A program made the translations under genes and the position numbers. The notes beneath the pieces were generated by a model. That model was not told where the DNA came from. It did no database searches and saw only the letters and a list, made by a program, of their open reading frames with translations. Source: Adiantum capillus-veneris (Eukaryota; Streptophyta; Polypodiopsida; Polypodiales; Pteridaceae). From it: DNA of 64,000 bases. Positions within the stretch are counted from its first letter, which is position 1. Each line of letters starts with the position of its first letter. Positions 48,479 through 59,074 of the stretch are shown here, piece by piece. The stretch spans positions 85,036,778 through 85,100,777 of the forward strand of contig CM043967.1 in NCBI GenBank assembly GCA_014529385.2. The letters run 5' to 3'.

Positions 48479-48481
<3 letters not shown>

Positions 48482-48900
48482 CGCTCGCTCTCGCTCTCGC
48501 GAACAGCAGCCAACCTCGCGTAACAGTACAGTACAGCCTACCATGGTCCACTCTTGACAGGGTTTTGTTCGACTATAAATTAACATGCAAGGTGCTGCTG
48601 TAATTAAAGAGCAAGTAGGTACAGGGGCTGCTTGCCGTAGGCAAGCAAAGGGGCAGCTTTAAGCAAGGGGTCAGCTTGAGCAACGGTTCGAAAATGAGCT
48701 ATTGAACCATTGTTTTCAGCAATGGAGACCAAGAGCAGCTCACCCATGTGCAAGTCTTCCTCAACGGTAACGAAGGCAACATTCATGGTCACGAACAAGA
48801 GGATAACACGGGTGGAAAAAGAGATGAAAGAGTGGAAAACGGAGATGACACGATGGTGAAAAGAAAAGGCCAACCTCGCTCAAATGGTCTTCAACGAGGG

Positions 48901-49086
48901 CAGGCAATGGAAAAAGGAGAAAGAAGACTTTCACGCGGAAGTCCAAGCGCTTCAGAAGAGGGCAAGCAATGGAAAAAGGAGAAAGAAGACTTTCACGCGG
49001 AAGTCCAAGCGCTCCAGAAGAGGGCAAGCAATGGAAAAAGGAGAAAGAAGACTTTCACGCGGAAGTCCAAGCGCTCCGGAAGGAGG
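48901..49086 (+). repeat. 62-bp tandem repeat, three copies
   Basis: Each unit begins CARGCAATGGAAAAAGGAGA. As 62 is not a multiple of three, successive copies are read in different frames. Confidence 0.95.
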
Positions 49087-49257
49087 TCTCAGCCCTCAAG
49101 CGAGAGCTTGCGGAAACTAGAGCAGGAAGTGGACTGAAGGAGGAGAAATCGAGCCCTCCATGATAGAGGAACTCAAAGTCATCAAAGAACAAGTGCAGAG
49201 GATCAAAGAAGAAGAGAAGCAACATGAGGCGAAGACGTCATTGTGGATAGATGGAAT

Positions 49258-49375
49258 CATGGCTATTTGGGAGAACATAGGCACGCGGTTGCAGTTCTCG
49301 TCATCGTTCCACCCGCAGACTGACGGGCAATCAGAGATTGCTAATTCAGTGGTACTGGATTTGTTGAAGTCTGGA
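49258..49375 (+). mobile_element. gypsy integrase fragment inside LINE ORF1
   Basis: WENIGTRLQFSSSFHPQTDG and IANSVVLDLLK match FENMGTTLKFSSSFHPQTDG of gypsy 2 (44,985-45,078) in the same orientation. Confidence 0.85.
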
Positions 49376-49731
49376 TAGAAGTCGCCAAGAAAGCGAAAGG
49401 GAAAGAACCAGCAGCCATCCCCACCCCCACAATCATCGACATGACCCTAGAGAAAGAGCAAAAGAGGAAGGCTAGAGATTTACATGTACGAGTGACCGAT
49501 CCAAAAGACCGTGATGATGTGGAGGGGGGAGTCAAAGAACTTCTACTTATGATGGATAGTGAGGCCACTCACACAAAGACATGGAGAGTGGGGAAGAAGA
49601 GAGAAGGAAATGGGGAGACATCAAAGGAGAAAGCATTGATCCTTTGCTTCACCTCCATGGAAGCAAACAAGGATTTCTTGAAGGGGCGTCCCACTCTAAA
49701 GAAGACGGGGATATTCCTTGGTGACGACCTC

Positions 49732-50886
49732 TGTCACGTGACACATCCAACCCTATGTGTCCGTGGACAAGCTACAGCATGATCAGGGTTCAGTTCAATC
49801 AAGCCAGTCTAGATTTAGAAGTGATCTGGCACTTTTGTGAGTCTATTCGTAGACCGTGCATGCCCAGACACTTACTGTAGATGCATATCCTCTGGTTGCA
49901 CACAGCATGATCATAAGCATTCTCATCAGAATCAATCAAGGGAATTTTCCAGTGATTTTAGTCTATTTCCCTATTTTTGACATTTTTCACTTATTAATTT
50001 AAGTGACTTTCCAACAATAGTAGGTAGGGCAATTTGGGTAAGAAAATATATAAGCAAACCAAAGTTAGCACTAAATGGCAGAAGAGGCAACAGGAGCCAA
50101 GCTCAGCAGGCAACTTCTCACAAGAACCTTGGTGGACTTTCCCCTCCAAGCAGCAGATTTCCTCACCTAGCGTTTTGCACATCATCCCCAGCCTATCGTT
50201 TTTGCATCAGACCTGCATCGCCAACAATACCCAGCACCTAGCGTTTTTGCAAGGACCACAACTGCTAGCAATTTTTATCATAAGATCCCCTGCCGTTTTT
50301 GGTTTTCAGCAACAGATAAAGACCGGAAATTTTCACCTAAAGTGTAGCAGAGTCAGCCCGGTAAAGACCTCAGTTTCAGCCTTGAAGATCATCAATTTTC
50401 AGCCTTAAACCTGCAGATTTTCAGGGTCAAAGACCCACCGAAAACAGCCCCCAAATCAGCGTTTTTGAACTAGCCACAGATTTCAGCCCATAGCGTTTTT
50501 AGACAGCAGTAGAAAGATTGCAAATTTCAGCCCTTAGGTCGACTTCGTCATCACTGTCGTCATCGTCGACATAGCCTAGACTTGCATCAGTCTCATGCAT
50601 TCAATTTGTACCAGTCTGTGCAATCATAAGTAGACCACTCTCGCCGACGAGAGTGGGGCCTTCGTAGGAGGGTTTTACAACGTCTCTGGTGTCGTATTCT
50701 CTTCTCTCTCTATCTCTCAGTCTGATACACTTGCACGCACATTGTCCATTCACTTTGTTGTGATCATAGCATTCTCTCATTAAGAACGGAAGGCTCTCCC
50801 TTCCATAAGAACAAAAGGAACCTTGAGCACAGTTCGGAGCACTCATCTAGAGCAAAGCGCAAACATTCATTCCGCTGCACCTTACA
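49732..50886 (+). repeat. chromovirus LTR (plus orientation)
   Basis: Reverse-oriented relative of 22,412-23,535 and 28,077-29,190. Contains several AGCGTTTTT-type words, the reverse complement of the GAAAACGCTG repeats. Confidence 0.88.
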
Positions 50887-51531
50887 TCGGCATCAGAGCT
50901 TTGGCAGTGTTCTGTATCACTCAAGGAAAGAACCACAAGAATCACAAGGATATTTTTTTCTTGTTGGGGTCACACTAACCCAGGTTCGCTTGGGCGTGTC
51001 GATTCCTAATCATGTTTTTGAAGAGTGACAGGAATCCCAGGAAAGAAGGGCTGGTCCAGCCTCGCCTTGTGTCTCTTTTCACTCATTGAGAGCGGACCGT
51101 GCACTTAGCGGCCGGCCAATCGACGTGAGGTGGGAAAAAGCAACCTTGGTGTGAGCACAAGGCCGCCAAGGGGTGCGCCCACGGAAAGGAGTAGAACTCG
51201 GGTGAAGAGAAGATCCTTCTCAAACACGGTTTGCAAGCGAAAGAAAACCTCAAGAACCTCAAGACCTTGAAGAACCCAAGAACCGAAATTCCTCGTGGAC
51301 TTAAGAACCCAAGACCCCCAAGAACCCAAGTTCCTCGTGAACTTAAGAAGTCAAGACCCCGTGAACCCACAAGAACCAACGATTGCAGAATGGTCATCAC
51401 TCGAAGCGGAATGGATACTTCGCTTGGAGGTGATGAGCATGAGAGAGGCGAAGAAGAATTTTCCCCACCAGGAGGTTTTTCCGACCCTCCCCCTTCATCA
51501 TCTACGCCAAGGATTGCACTAACTCCTATGC
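49732..51531 (+). mobile_element. chromovirus 1 family element, 5' part only
   Basis: The LTR at 49,732-50,886 (TGTCACGTGAC ... CACCTTACA) is followed by a decayed Met-type PBS (GCATCAGAGCTTTGGC at 50,890-50,905), a leader and the start of gag. Similarity to chromovirus 1 stops at 51,531 after GGATTGCACTAACTCCTATG. Confidence 0.88.
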
Positions 51532-51566
51532 CAAAAGCAATGCCAAAAGCTGCCAGCTTTTCGTAA
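51231..51566 (+). pseudogene. chromovirus gag N-terminus, truncated
   Basis: A Lys/Pro/Arg-rich leader peptide, then MVITRSGMDTSLGGDEHERG and EEEFSPPGGFSDPPPSSSTP as in chromovirus 1 (27,433-27,620). The last dozen codons belong to the neighbouring LTR. Confidence 0.8.
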
Positions 51567-51720
51567 ATCGCGCTCGTGTCCGTTCAGCAGGCCACGGGTC
51601 AACCCGCCACGTCACCAAATCAGGGTTAGGGTTAGGGTTTTTTATTCTAAGGTTAGGATTTCGAGCAGAATTAAGGTTTCTGATTTTAGCGTTAGGGTTT
51701 CACACCCAGACCGTACTGAT
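51532..51720 (-). repeat. fragment of the telomere-motif LTR (left copy)
   Basis: AAAAGCAATGCCAAAAGCTG onward matches 53,461 onward, including the GGGTTAGGGTTAGGG words. It is cut at its left edge by the junction with chromovirus gag. Confidence 0.75.
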
Positions 51721-53119
51721 CTTCCAGGGGTGTCTTGATGTACTAAAATTACATACCTAGGCAATCTCATCCAATTAGGAATATTCAGTGGTTGACACAT
51801 CACAATGCAACACAAATGCTCACATATGCATGTTACAAGACATAGAAACATAAAGCCCCCAATGAACACTCCTCCCACATAACCTAACAAGGTTCGGGCC
51901 ATGAGATATTCAACGACTCCCTCATCACTCTTCCCGCATAACATAAAAAGGTCCGGGCCGGGAGATATAGAGGCCTTTTAAAACCAAACGCCCCCCAAAC
52001 CGCAACCTGTGTCGTTTGGAGGTGCTGAGAGTAACCACTGCTCAGACTTCTCAATACTCCTCCCGCATAACCATCCAGGTCCGGGCCGGGAGTCACAACA
52101 ACAATACTCCCCCCATAAATAACCACAAGGGTCCAGGCCATGAGTTTGATAAAAAAAACAGCACTTTTAAATCATTCAATACTCCCCCTGCAAATACCAC
52201 AAGGGTCCGGGCCATGAGTATAAACAAGCATTCTCAAACATAATTTCTCACTACTCCACCCGAGAGTAAAATCACCAATCATTGAAACCAGTATTAAAAC
52301 TAGAGTCAAACAATTCAAATCAGCACCAAGACAGGTTCAAAACAGATACCATCCATTTCAAACACATTTCAAACAGGATCACCAAACATGTTCTCAAACA
52401 AATTTGAAACTTAAAAAGCAATCTCGACATCAGTCGAGCTCGAAAAGTTAACTAACTTTCCATCTTCAAACATGCACCAAAAATTAGGGTTAGGTTCCTT
52501 ACATTAGGTCATACCCGAGCACAGCATGGTCCATCAGCTCTTGGACAGACAGTGTTTCTTTGGCGGCGATGGTAGTCCCAAGAGATAGCAATCACTCCGA
52601 ATCTCCAAGGTCATCTGCTCGTGAAGCGACATCTACTGAGAAATGTCGAGAAATTTTAAGTTATAATCTGCTAGGGTTTCCATGGCAAGCATTTCAGGAT
52701 ACCCGACTCTGCTAGAAGTTGCACTCCGAAGGAAGATGTCAGAAACCATATAACTTCGGGCAATTTTATTTTACTTTTTCTTGAAAGCTTGCCAAGTTCT
52801 TGGAAGTATGCGGCTTGGTAGCTATAGACATCTGCATGGTACTGTCTATGAAAAAAACAGCACCTCGAAACAACTCTTGGATCCCTTCTCTTGCAAGTGA
52901 TCTTAATGGCTTATGCCCTGTACGACATGAGCGGTGAAGACGGGAGCGCGCCCGATGCGCGATGTAGTAAGGGTGGGAGTGGCTAATAAGTCCGGGTTGG
53001 AGGGCGAAGATACCTCAAATAAGTCCGGGTTGGAGGGCGAAAATATCTCAAATAATAAAATTCCAATAGCTCTGTCTGCTCTTTTGTAGGACCGGTATGC
53101 TTTCAGAAAAGCACACGCC
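51721..53119 (-). other. probable internal or leader region of an LTR element; no coding domains
   Basis: Between the partial left LTR copy and the PBS at 53,120. No gag or pol motif. It contains the GGTCCGGGCC repeat cluster (51,860-52,215) and an imperfect 24-bp duplication (AAATAAGTCCGGGTTGGAGG) at 52,984-53,050. Confidence 0.5.
51860..52215. repeat. cluster of GGTCCGGGCC motifs
   Basis: Core decamers at 51,891, 51,950, 52,078, 52,130 and 52,204 (two with one substitution). Each is preceded by ACTCC-CCC-GCATAA-type sequence and followed by RKGAG. Confidence 0.85.
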
Positions 53120-53138
53120 TGATGCTCTGATACCACTG
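53120..53138 (-). other. primer-binding site of a minus-strand LTR element
   Basis: TGGTATCAGAGCATC on the minus strand, following the LTR end CTTGTGACA. Confidence 0.8.
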
Positions 53139-53760
53139 TCACAAGACGAGTACCACGTGCCAATAGAAAAGAACAGACTGAACAACTTTAAGCACTTCAA
53201 ATAACAACTGAACTGAAATAGAGAGAGACGACACGCGACACGGAGTGGCAGAATTCCACCCCAAAGAGTATTGGCCCCAAACCTTGGCGCCCCTTTCGGT
53301 ATTTCTTTATATTGCATCAACACAGTACAAGCCGGTAATCCAGACTCTGCACCTTCTCCACGAAGCATGCCAGAGAATGAGTCCTAACCTCATATTTAAA
53401 GGCCCTTGGCCTAAAAAGCAATTACAATGAAAAGCCTTCAAAACTCAAAAGCTCCTAGTACAAAAAGCAATGCCAAAAGCTGCCAGCTTTTCGTAAATCC
53501 CGCTGGTGTCTGTACAGCATGCCACGTGTCAGCCCGTCACGTCAGCAAATCAGGGTTAGGGTTAGGGTTTCTGAATTTAGGGTTAGGGTTTTGGGCAGAA
53601 TTAGGGTTTCTGATTTTAGGGTTAGGGTTTCAGCAGAATTAGGGTTTCTAATTTTATGGTTAGGGTTTTAGCAGAATTAGGGTTTTGGGCAGAATTAGGG
53701 TTTTGGGCAGAATTAGGGTTTCTGATTTTAGGGTTGGGTTTCAACAGAATTAGCGTTTCG
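53130..53760 (-). repeat. gypsy-type LTR with telomere-like repeats
   Basis: Minus-strand 3' end is CTTGTGACA next to the PBS. The shared block ACCGAAAGGGGCGCCA lies (minus strand) near 53,285-53,300. The distal part is telomere-like (53,548-53,745). The outer border is uncertain. Confidence 0.7.
53548..53745. repeat. degenerate telomere-like repeats
   Basis: Repeated TTAGGGTTAGGGTTT and TTTAGGGTTAGGGTTT words separated by CTGAT, GGGCAGAA and CAGCAGAA spacers, about 200 bp. Confidence 0.9.
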
Positions 53761-55514
53761 ACACGTAAGCAGTTTGTTAGAAACACCACCAAACCGGCCA
53801 ACTACCGTGTGAGTCGAGCCCAGAATGAAGAGATTATGAGCCAAGTGAAAGACCTCTTGGAAAAGGGTCTTATCCAGCCATGTACTTCACCTTACTGCTA
53901 TCCGGTGGTGTTGGTTTTGAAGAAAGACGGATCTTGAAGAATGTGCATTGATTATAGAGCTCTCAAAATTACCATCAAGAACAGATTTCCGATTCTAAGA
54001 ATCGATGATATTCTTGACCGACTACAGGGATCCTCTTGTTTCAGCAGGATCGATTTGAAGAGCGGATATCATCATATTCGAATCGGGCGGGAGATGTCTA
54101 CAAGACAGCTTTTCGGACGAGCTTCAATTCATATGAATTTTAGGTGATGCCTTTTGGCCTTACCAATGCCCCAGTGACCTTTAACCGAATGATGGACAAA
54201 ATTTTCAGAGAGTACAGATCTTTTGTTGGCACTTTCTTTGATGACATTATTGTCTTCTCCAAGGATGAGGCAGAACATAGAGAACATCTACTGCAGGACT
54301 TTCAAGCATTGTGAGATCACAAGTTGGTGATTAATGCAAAGAAGAGTGAATTTTTCTTATCAGACACACTTTTTGGGATCAGCAGCAGGAGTGCAGATCG
54401 ACCCGGCCAAGATTGAGACTATTCGTGATTAGCCCGATTTGAAGAATGTCCATGAAGTTAGAAGCTGCTTGGGCTTATGTTCTTACTACCCGCGGTTCAT
54501 TAGAAAGTTTGCAGAGGTTGCTTCCCCTTTGCATATCTTGACACAAAAAGGAGTACCTTTCTCGTGGGGACCGACAGAGGTGATCCTTTCAGACTTTGAA
54601 AGAGAAATTGACTACAGGACCAGTTTTGACTTTGCCACATTTGCACAAGTCATTCGAAGTATATTGTGATACTTGTGGTCATAGTCTGCATGTGGTCTTA
54701 ATGCAAGAAGGCCATGTCATTGCCTATGAGAGCCGATTGTTTTCAAGGCCGGAATTGATAGCAAAGATATATGAGAGAGAGATTTTGGCGGTGATCCATG
54801 CTCTTACTCGGTGGCGACATTACCTACTTGGAGCCGATTTTACAGTCTTCATTGATCATCAGAGTTTACGCTCCTACTTGTCACAAAAGGAGCTATAGGA
54901 AAAGCAGATGCGGTGGGCTAACATCTTGTCATAGTTTCACTTCCAGATTGTCCATGTGCAGGGACAGAAGAACTTGGTGGCAGATGCTTTGTCCCGGAAG
55001 CCGTTGGTCTTGGCTATTTCCGCGATACATCATAAAAGCTTTGAGGACATGGTCGATCAGTACGCCACAGATCCAGATTTTTCAGATGTATTTGGTCGAA
55101 TACAGAATAGGGAGGTAGTAGCGGGATATTCCATTCAGGATGGCTACTTGATGAAGAAAACGATGTTGTGCGTTACACAACCGTTGAGGGAAAAGGTTCT
55201 AACCGAATGCCACTGTCTACCATTTACATGTCACCGCGGCACTGACACCACCTTGAAAGGTGTGGAGTGATACTTCTTTTGGCCGAGACTCGAGAAGGAC
55301 GTGGATGATTTTGTACGCAGTTGCTTGGTATGCCAGAAGGTCAAGTTTGACAGGCATAAAGCATAGGGATTGTTACAGCCTTTACCCATTCCCACACGCC
55401 CCTGGGAAAGTATTGCTATGGATTTCATTTTTGATCTCCCAAAGACACGAGTGGGCACGATGGTATCTGGACTATTATTGACAGATTTAGCAAGCAAGCT
55501 CATTTCTTCCCACT
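53760..55514 (+). pseudogene. gypsy element 3 fragment: RT, RNase H, integrase start
   Basis: Starts mid-element (PANYRVSRAQNEEIMSQVKD). RT continues with LVLKKDGS, stop, [41 protein letters not shown] and [17 protein letters not shown]. RNase H shows GHVIAYESRLFSRPE and FTVFIDHQSLRSYLSQKEL. Integrase zinc-binding region is CHRGTDTTLKG ... CLVCQKVKFD, and the core begins [16 protein letters not shown]. It ends abruptly at about 55,514 against the minus-strand LINE. At least five stops or frameshifts. Confidence 0.92.
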
Positions 55515-57000
55515 CTCCTGGGTCCCAATAAAGTTGAGATAGGGCACGACCCTCCCACACCCAAAGCCTCCAAAGTGCAGCATCAACGGAAGCGAAACGG
55601 GGGTCAACACAACGACGCTTCCCGCGGAAGCCAACTACTTTGATGGCCTCCCATCGAGCGTCGGGAAGGACAAGGTGCAGAGAGGTGGCATCATATGTCA
55701 ATCTAGCATGAATCCCCTGAGACTGGTCAGTATCAACTATGAACAGCATGGTGTCTAAACGAACTAATAAGAGAGTGCTCTGAGTAAAGAGGCCTTCCCA
55801 GCTACAATGGGGAGGCATCTAACCGTGCCTCTCATGACTGCATCCCACTGTGAAGGAACGGCGGAATCAATGTCAAGCAGTCTGTCTATCACCCCGCGAC
55901 CAATGTCATAATGTTCTGCCACAAAATCAGCATCCAACATACGTGTCTCATGAAACAACCGCATAGAGACAGCAGGGCCAGTGTCCCAGGCAGCCCAATC
56001 AATGTGAGTCCTCTCTCCAAGCTGACGGGGTGGATCAACCGAAGAATCAAGAACTGCAGCATTCCAAATGAGAGGCTGGCGCTCAATCTCCTCACGACAT
56101 GAGGGAGGTGAGCGTACGATAGCCCGTCGCATGGAAACCCAAATTTGAAGGAGCGATCGGATGAAGGGTGAGAGGGAGGTGGTGGACAAGGGGGCAGCCG
56201 TAAAGAGAAAACGATACCCTGTATGCCAAGTATGACCATCTCTAGTGCCGAGTCATGGAGTCACTGCGCAAAGAGCGGCCTAAAGAAGCATCTTCCAAGG
56301 TTCTTGTCCGGGAAAAAGACCCCAAACAATAAGCTTGGTAAGAAGGGCGCGGCTCTGTAACTCTAGATCAATAATGCCAAGGCCTCCCTCTGACCTAGGA
56401 CGAATAATCCTTGACCAGCGAACTCGAGCACGGGTATCAGTAGTCCCATCTGTGCCACTCCATAAAAAAGTTCCACACTAGGCGGCGGAGCGGAGCTATC
56501 ACACCAGAATGTAACATCCAACAAGAAGCCGTATACCATACTGTAGCCAGAATGACCTGGTTGGCAACCAATGCACGGCCAGCCAACGACAGATGACGTG
56601 AAGACCAATGGCATAGCTTCTTGCGAATAGACTGTAGTACGGGTGCAAACTGCTGCTGTGAGGTAACATCGAATCCAACCTGAAAGCCCAGATATCTGCA
56701 TGTCTGACCCGACTACAGCCATGTGAAACCATCAACTACCCCCCAAGTAGGTATGTCATCACTGCCAACCAGTAACCCATAAGATTTATGCCAGTTAATG
56801 CGTGCACCACTGGCAATGCAAAAAACCTCTAGGGCCTCCCGCATGGCATCAAGAGCAGCTAGCAAATAGCGTTACATGAGCATAGTGTCATCAGCAAACT
56901 CCTGATCGATAAGGTCTGGAGCTGTAGGTATTGGCATGGTCAAGCCACAAAATGCATGACTCTGAGCACGAAGAAAGTCGGACATAGTCTCTCCTACAAA
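55515..57000 (-). pseudogene. LINE ORF2 C-terminal region
   Basis: Fragments in several frames: CREEIERQPLIWNAAVLDSS, HIDWAAWDTGPAVSMRLFHE, DIDSAVPSQWDAVMRGTVRC and RFASVDAALWRLWVWEGRAL. These align in order with the same region of ORF2 at 13,270-13,850 of the complete LINE. Confidence 0.82.
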
Positions 57001-57756
57001 GAGATACAGATATGCTGCTAGAGGACATCCCTGACGGACAGATCGAGAAAGCTCAAAACTGCGACTGACTCAGCCACCAACAGTAATAGCACTGCTGGCA
57101 GTCCTGAAGAGAGCGGAAATGCCTAAGATCCATCTCGAAGGGAAACCCATCCTTGCTAAAGATCCTTCGAGAAAGTCCCACTCCACACGATCGTATGCTT
57201 TCTCGAAGTCAAGGATGAAAAAAGCGAGAGGCTCAGAAGATGATCTGGCCCACTCTATTGCCTCATAAACAGTGAAGATATTATCCAGGATGCACCGATC
57301 CATGACAAAGCCTGTCTGAGAAGTATAAATAATATCTAGTAAGAACCGCCGCAAGCGATGGCTGATCAATAACGCTAATATCTTATAGACCAAAGGGAGT
57401 AGGGTATTAGGTCTCCACTGTCGGAGCTGAGTGGTGTCACCCCCCTTCGGAATAAGAGATATGAGACCTGAACAAAGATCCGGATGCATATATCCTGATG
57501 CAAAGATGTCCTGACAACCGCGAAGCAGTGGTATATGCAATACATCCCAATATGTCAAAAAGAAAGCTCTAGTGAGGCCATCCTCTCCTGGACAGGAGGA
57601 TGGATCAAGACTCTCTATAGCAGCATGGAGCTCTGCAAGTGTGAAGGGTGCCAACAAGATCTCTGCCATAGTGTCTGTACAACGGTGTCGCTTGTGATGC
57701 CAGATCTGCTCACGGGCAAGTAAAACCTCAGTAGTGCATACATCAGCAGTGAACAA
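56880..57756 (-). pseudogene. LINE ORF2 reverse transcriptase
   Basis: SLDPSSCPGEDGLTRAFFLT, LISLIPKGGDTTQLRQWRP, TGFVMDRCILDNIFTVYEAI, FILDFEKAYDRVEWDFLEGS, a stop at about 57,070, SVRQGCPLAAYLYLF, and the catalytic box EFADDTMLM near 56,890-56,915. Here FADD is intact, unlike FADN in the other LINE. Confidence 0.93.
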
Positions 57757-58029
57757 TGTCTAAAAATAATCTGCAGACATATCAAGTATAACATCAGGAT
57801 GCATATGTAGTGTCCCCTAAGCATCGCACAAAGTCCGAAGGGTGGTGCCAGGAGGGCGCTCTTTATGCGCAGCGAAGAAGTCTTTATTCATTCGATCAGC
57901 TTTAGCTATCCAATGAGATACTGAAGCATGGTGAGTGAACTCAGACCTAGCCTCCTATACGCGACGAATCTCCTATGTGAGCTCTGTCTGTCTAGCAGCG
58001 AGATAAGCATCCTGAGGCCACTCCTCAAG

Positions 58030-59040
58030 CAAGCGCTAAGTGGAACCAAGAGGGATGTGAAGATCAGACTCACGTACTCTCAACCGACGATGAATAATAG
58101 CAGTCTGATCACGGCAGTAAATACTAGACTGAGTAATGCAATGAGCAAGAAACTCTCCAGGGGGTCCACAATAAGAAGCATCCGTGGACCATAAGTCACG
58201 AATCTGCTGCTGCAATACTGGAGTGGTGAGAACACTGTCAGGGATGCGGCAGCCTCGTCTCTGTGCAGAGGATCTGTGAAGGAGATAAACAATGAGATGG
58301 GTAAATGATCTGAGAGGCTGGTCCCTCTCCATATAGTAGTGAATCCGCCTAAAGCTGCTGCCCAAGGGCCAATGTAAAAACGATCAAGTCGCTCTAATAA
58401 TCTCCCCTGTTGTCTCTGAAACCCCCAAGAGTAATGAAGTGTAGCAGGGTAGTGACCAAAAGAGGGTATGTGCCAGGCGTCAACACCTTGAATAGCTAGA
58501 AGAAATCGATCCCAAGCTGGCTGCTCATCGAGAGAGATGGATGATAGAACTGGAGGTGTGATGGCTTGCCAATCAGAGTCACTCTCAACGTTGTTGAAGT
58601 CACCTCCAACAACCCAAGAGTCTACAGCAGGTAGAACAGCAACCAAAGAGGACTAAAATGTAGCCCTCTCTCGAGGAGTGGTGGGTGCATAGACTGACAT
58701 AAAACAAATGATTGATTCCCGAATCCGAATAGAAACATAAACTCCTCTGCCAGCGACAAGGGTGCCATGCTGCTAAACTGAGGCCAAGTAACGTGGCCCC
58801 ACTGGGATGCATACACCGCAACTCTGTCCATGAAGGCCCAGAGCAGGCTCCCAAAAATTGCGGGCACCCGAGGGCATGAGATTGCCAAAGGGAGTGGCAA
58901 TCTTATGCTCCTGTACTAGCAATATATCCACAGTGCCCACTACATGAGCGTGTAAATCTCTGCGAAGTAAAAGCTTACGGGAACCTTTTACCCGAGAAGT
59001 CTGTAAACCATTAGCATTCCAAGAAACTACATGTAAATCC
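58030..59040 (-). pseudogene. LINE ORF2 endonuclease
   Basis: HVVSWNANGLQTSRVKGSRK (about 59,030), ILLVQEHKIATPFGN, ICFMSVYAPTTPRERATF, DSWVVGGDFNNVESDSDW and GTSLSDHLPISLF. All core motifs of the APE-type endonuclease are visible; a few stops and one frameshift. Confidence 0.9.
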
Positions 59041-59074
59041 GTAGACTACATGAAAGAGTTTGAATAGCATCTGA

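Larger units (their letters stand above)
48479..49731 (+). mobile_element. LINE of the (CT)n-associated lineage, copy 3 (5' part only)
   Basis: Starts directly after the (CT)n with a 5' UTR (GCGAACAGCAGCC...), then ORF1. Interrupted at 49,731/49,732 by a chromovirus LTR inside ORF1. ORF2 is not found on the other side. Confidence 0.8.
48722..49731 (+). pseudogene. LINE ORF1 with a 62-bp triplication and a captured integrase fragment
   Basis: METKSSSPMCKSSS start; coiled-coil region with a 62-bp unit present three times (48,901, 48,963, 49,025). IEELKVIKEQVQRIKEEEKQ is homologous to ELNTIKEQVQAIKEGEQQQK of copy 1. About 115 bp of gypsy integrase (49,258-49,375) follows. ORF1 then resumes with PTPTIIDMTLEKEQKRKARD, LHVRVTDPKD and KKTGIFLGDDL. 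Confidence 0.8.

Noticed and set aside
47929-48603. Long open frames rich in Arg-Glu or Ser-Leu on both strands
   Set aside because: They are translations of (CT)n and (CTT)n repeats. The same applies to frames at 5,183-5,402, 19,417-19,734, 30,908-31,123, 32,803-33,012 and 60,771-61,255.
51600-53745. Interstitial telomere or chromosome-end fusion
   Set aside because: The TTTAGGG-like words are interrupted by regular spacers and occur in two copies together with LTR sequence and a PBS, so an LTR component is the simpler reading.
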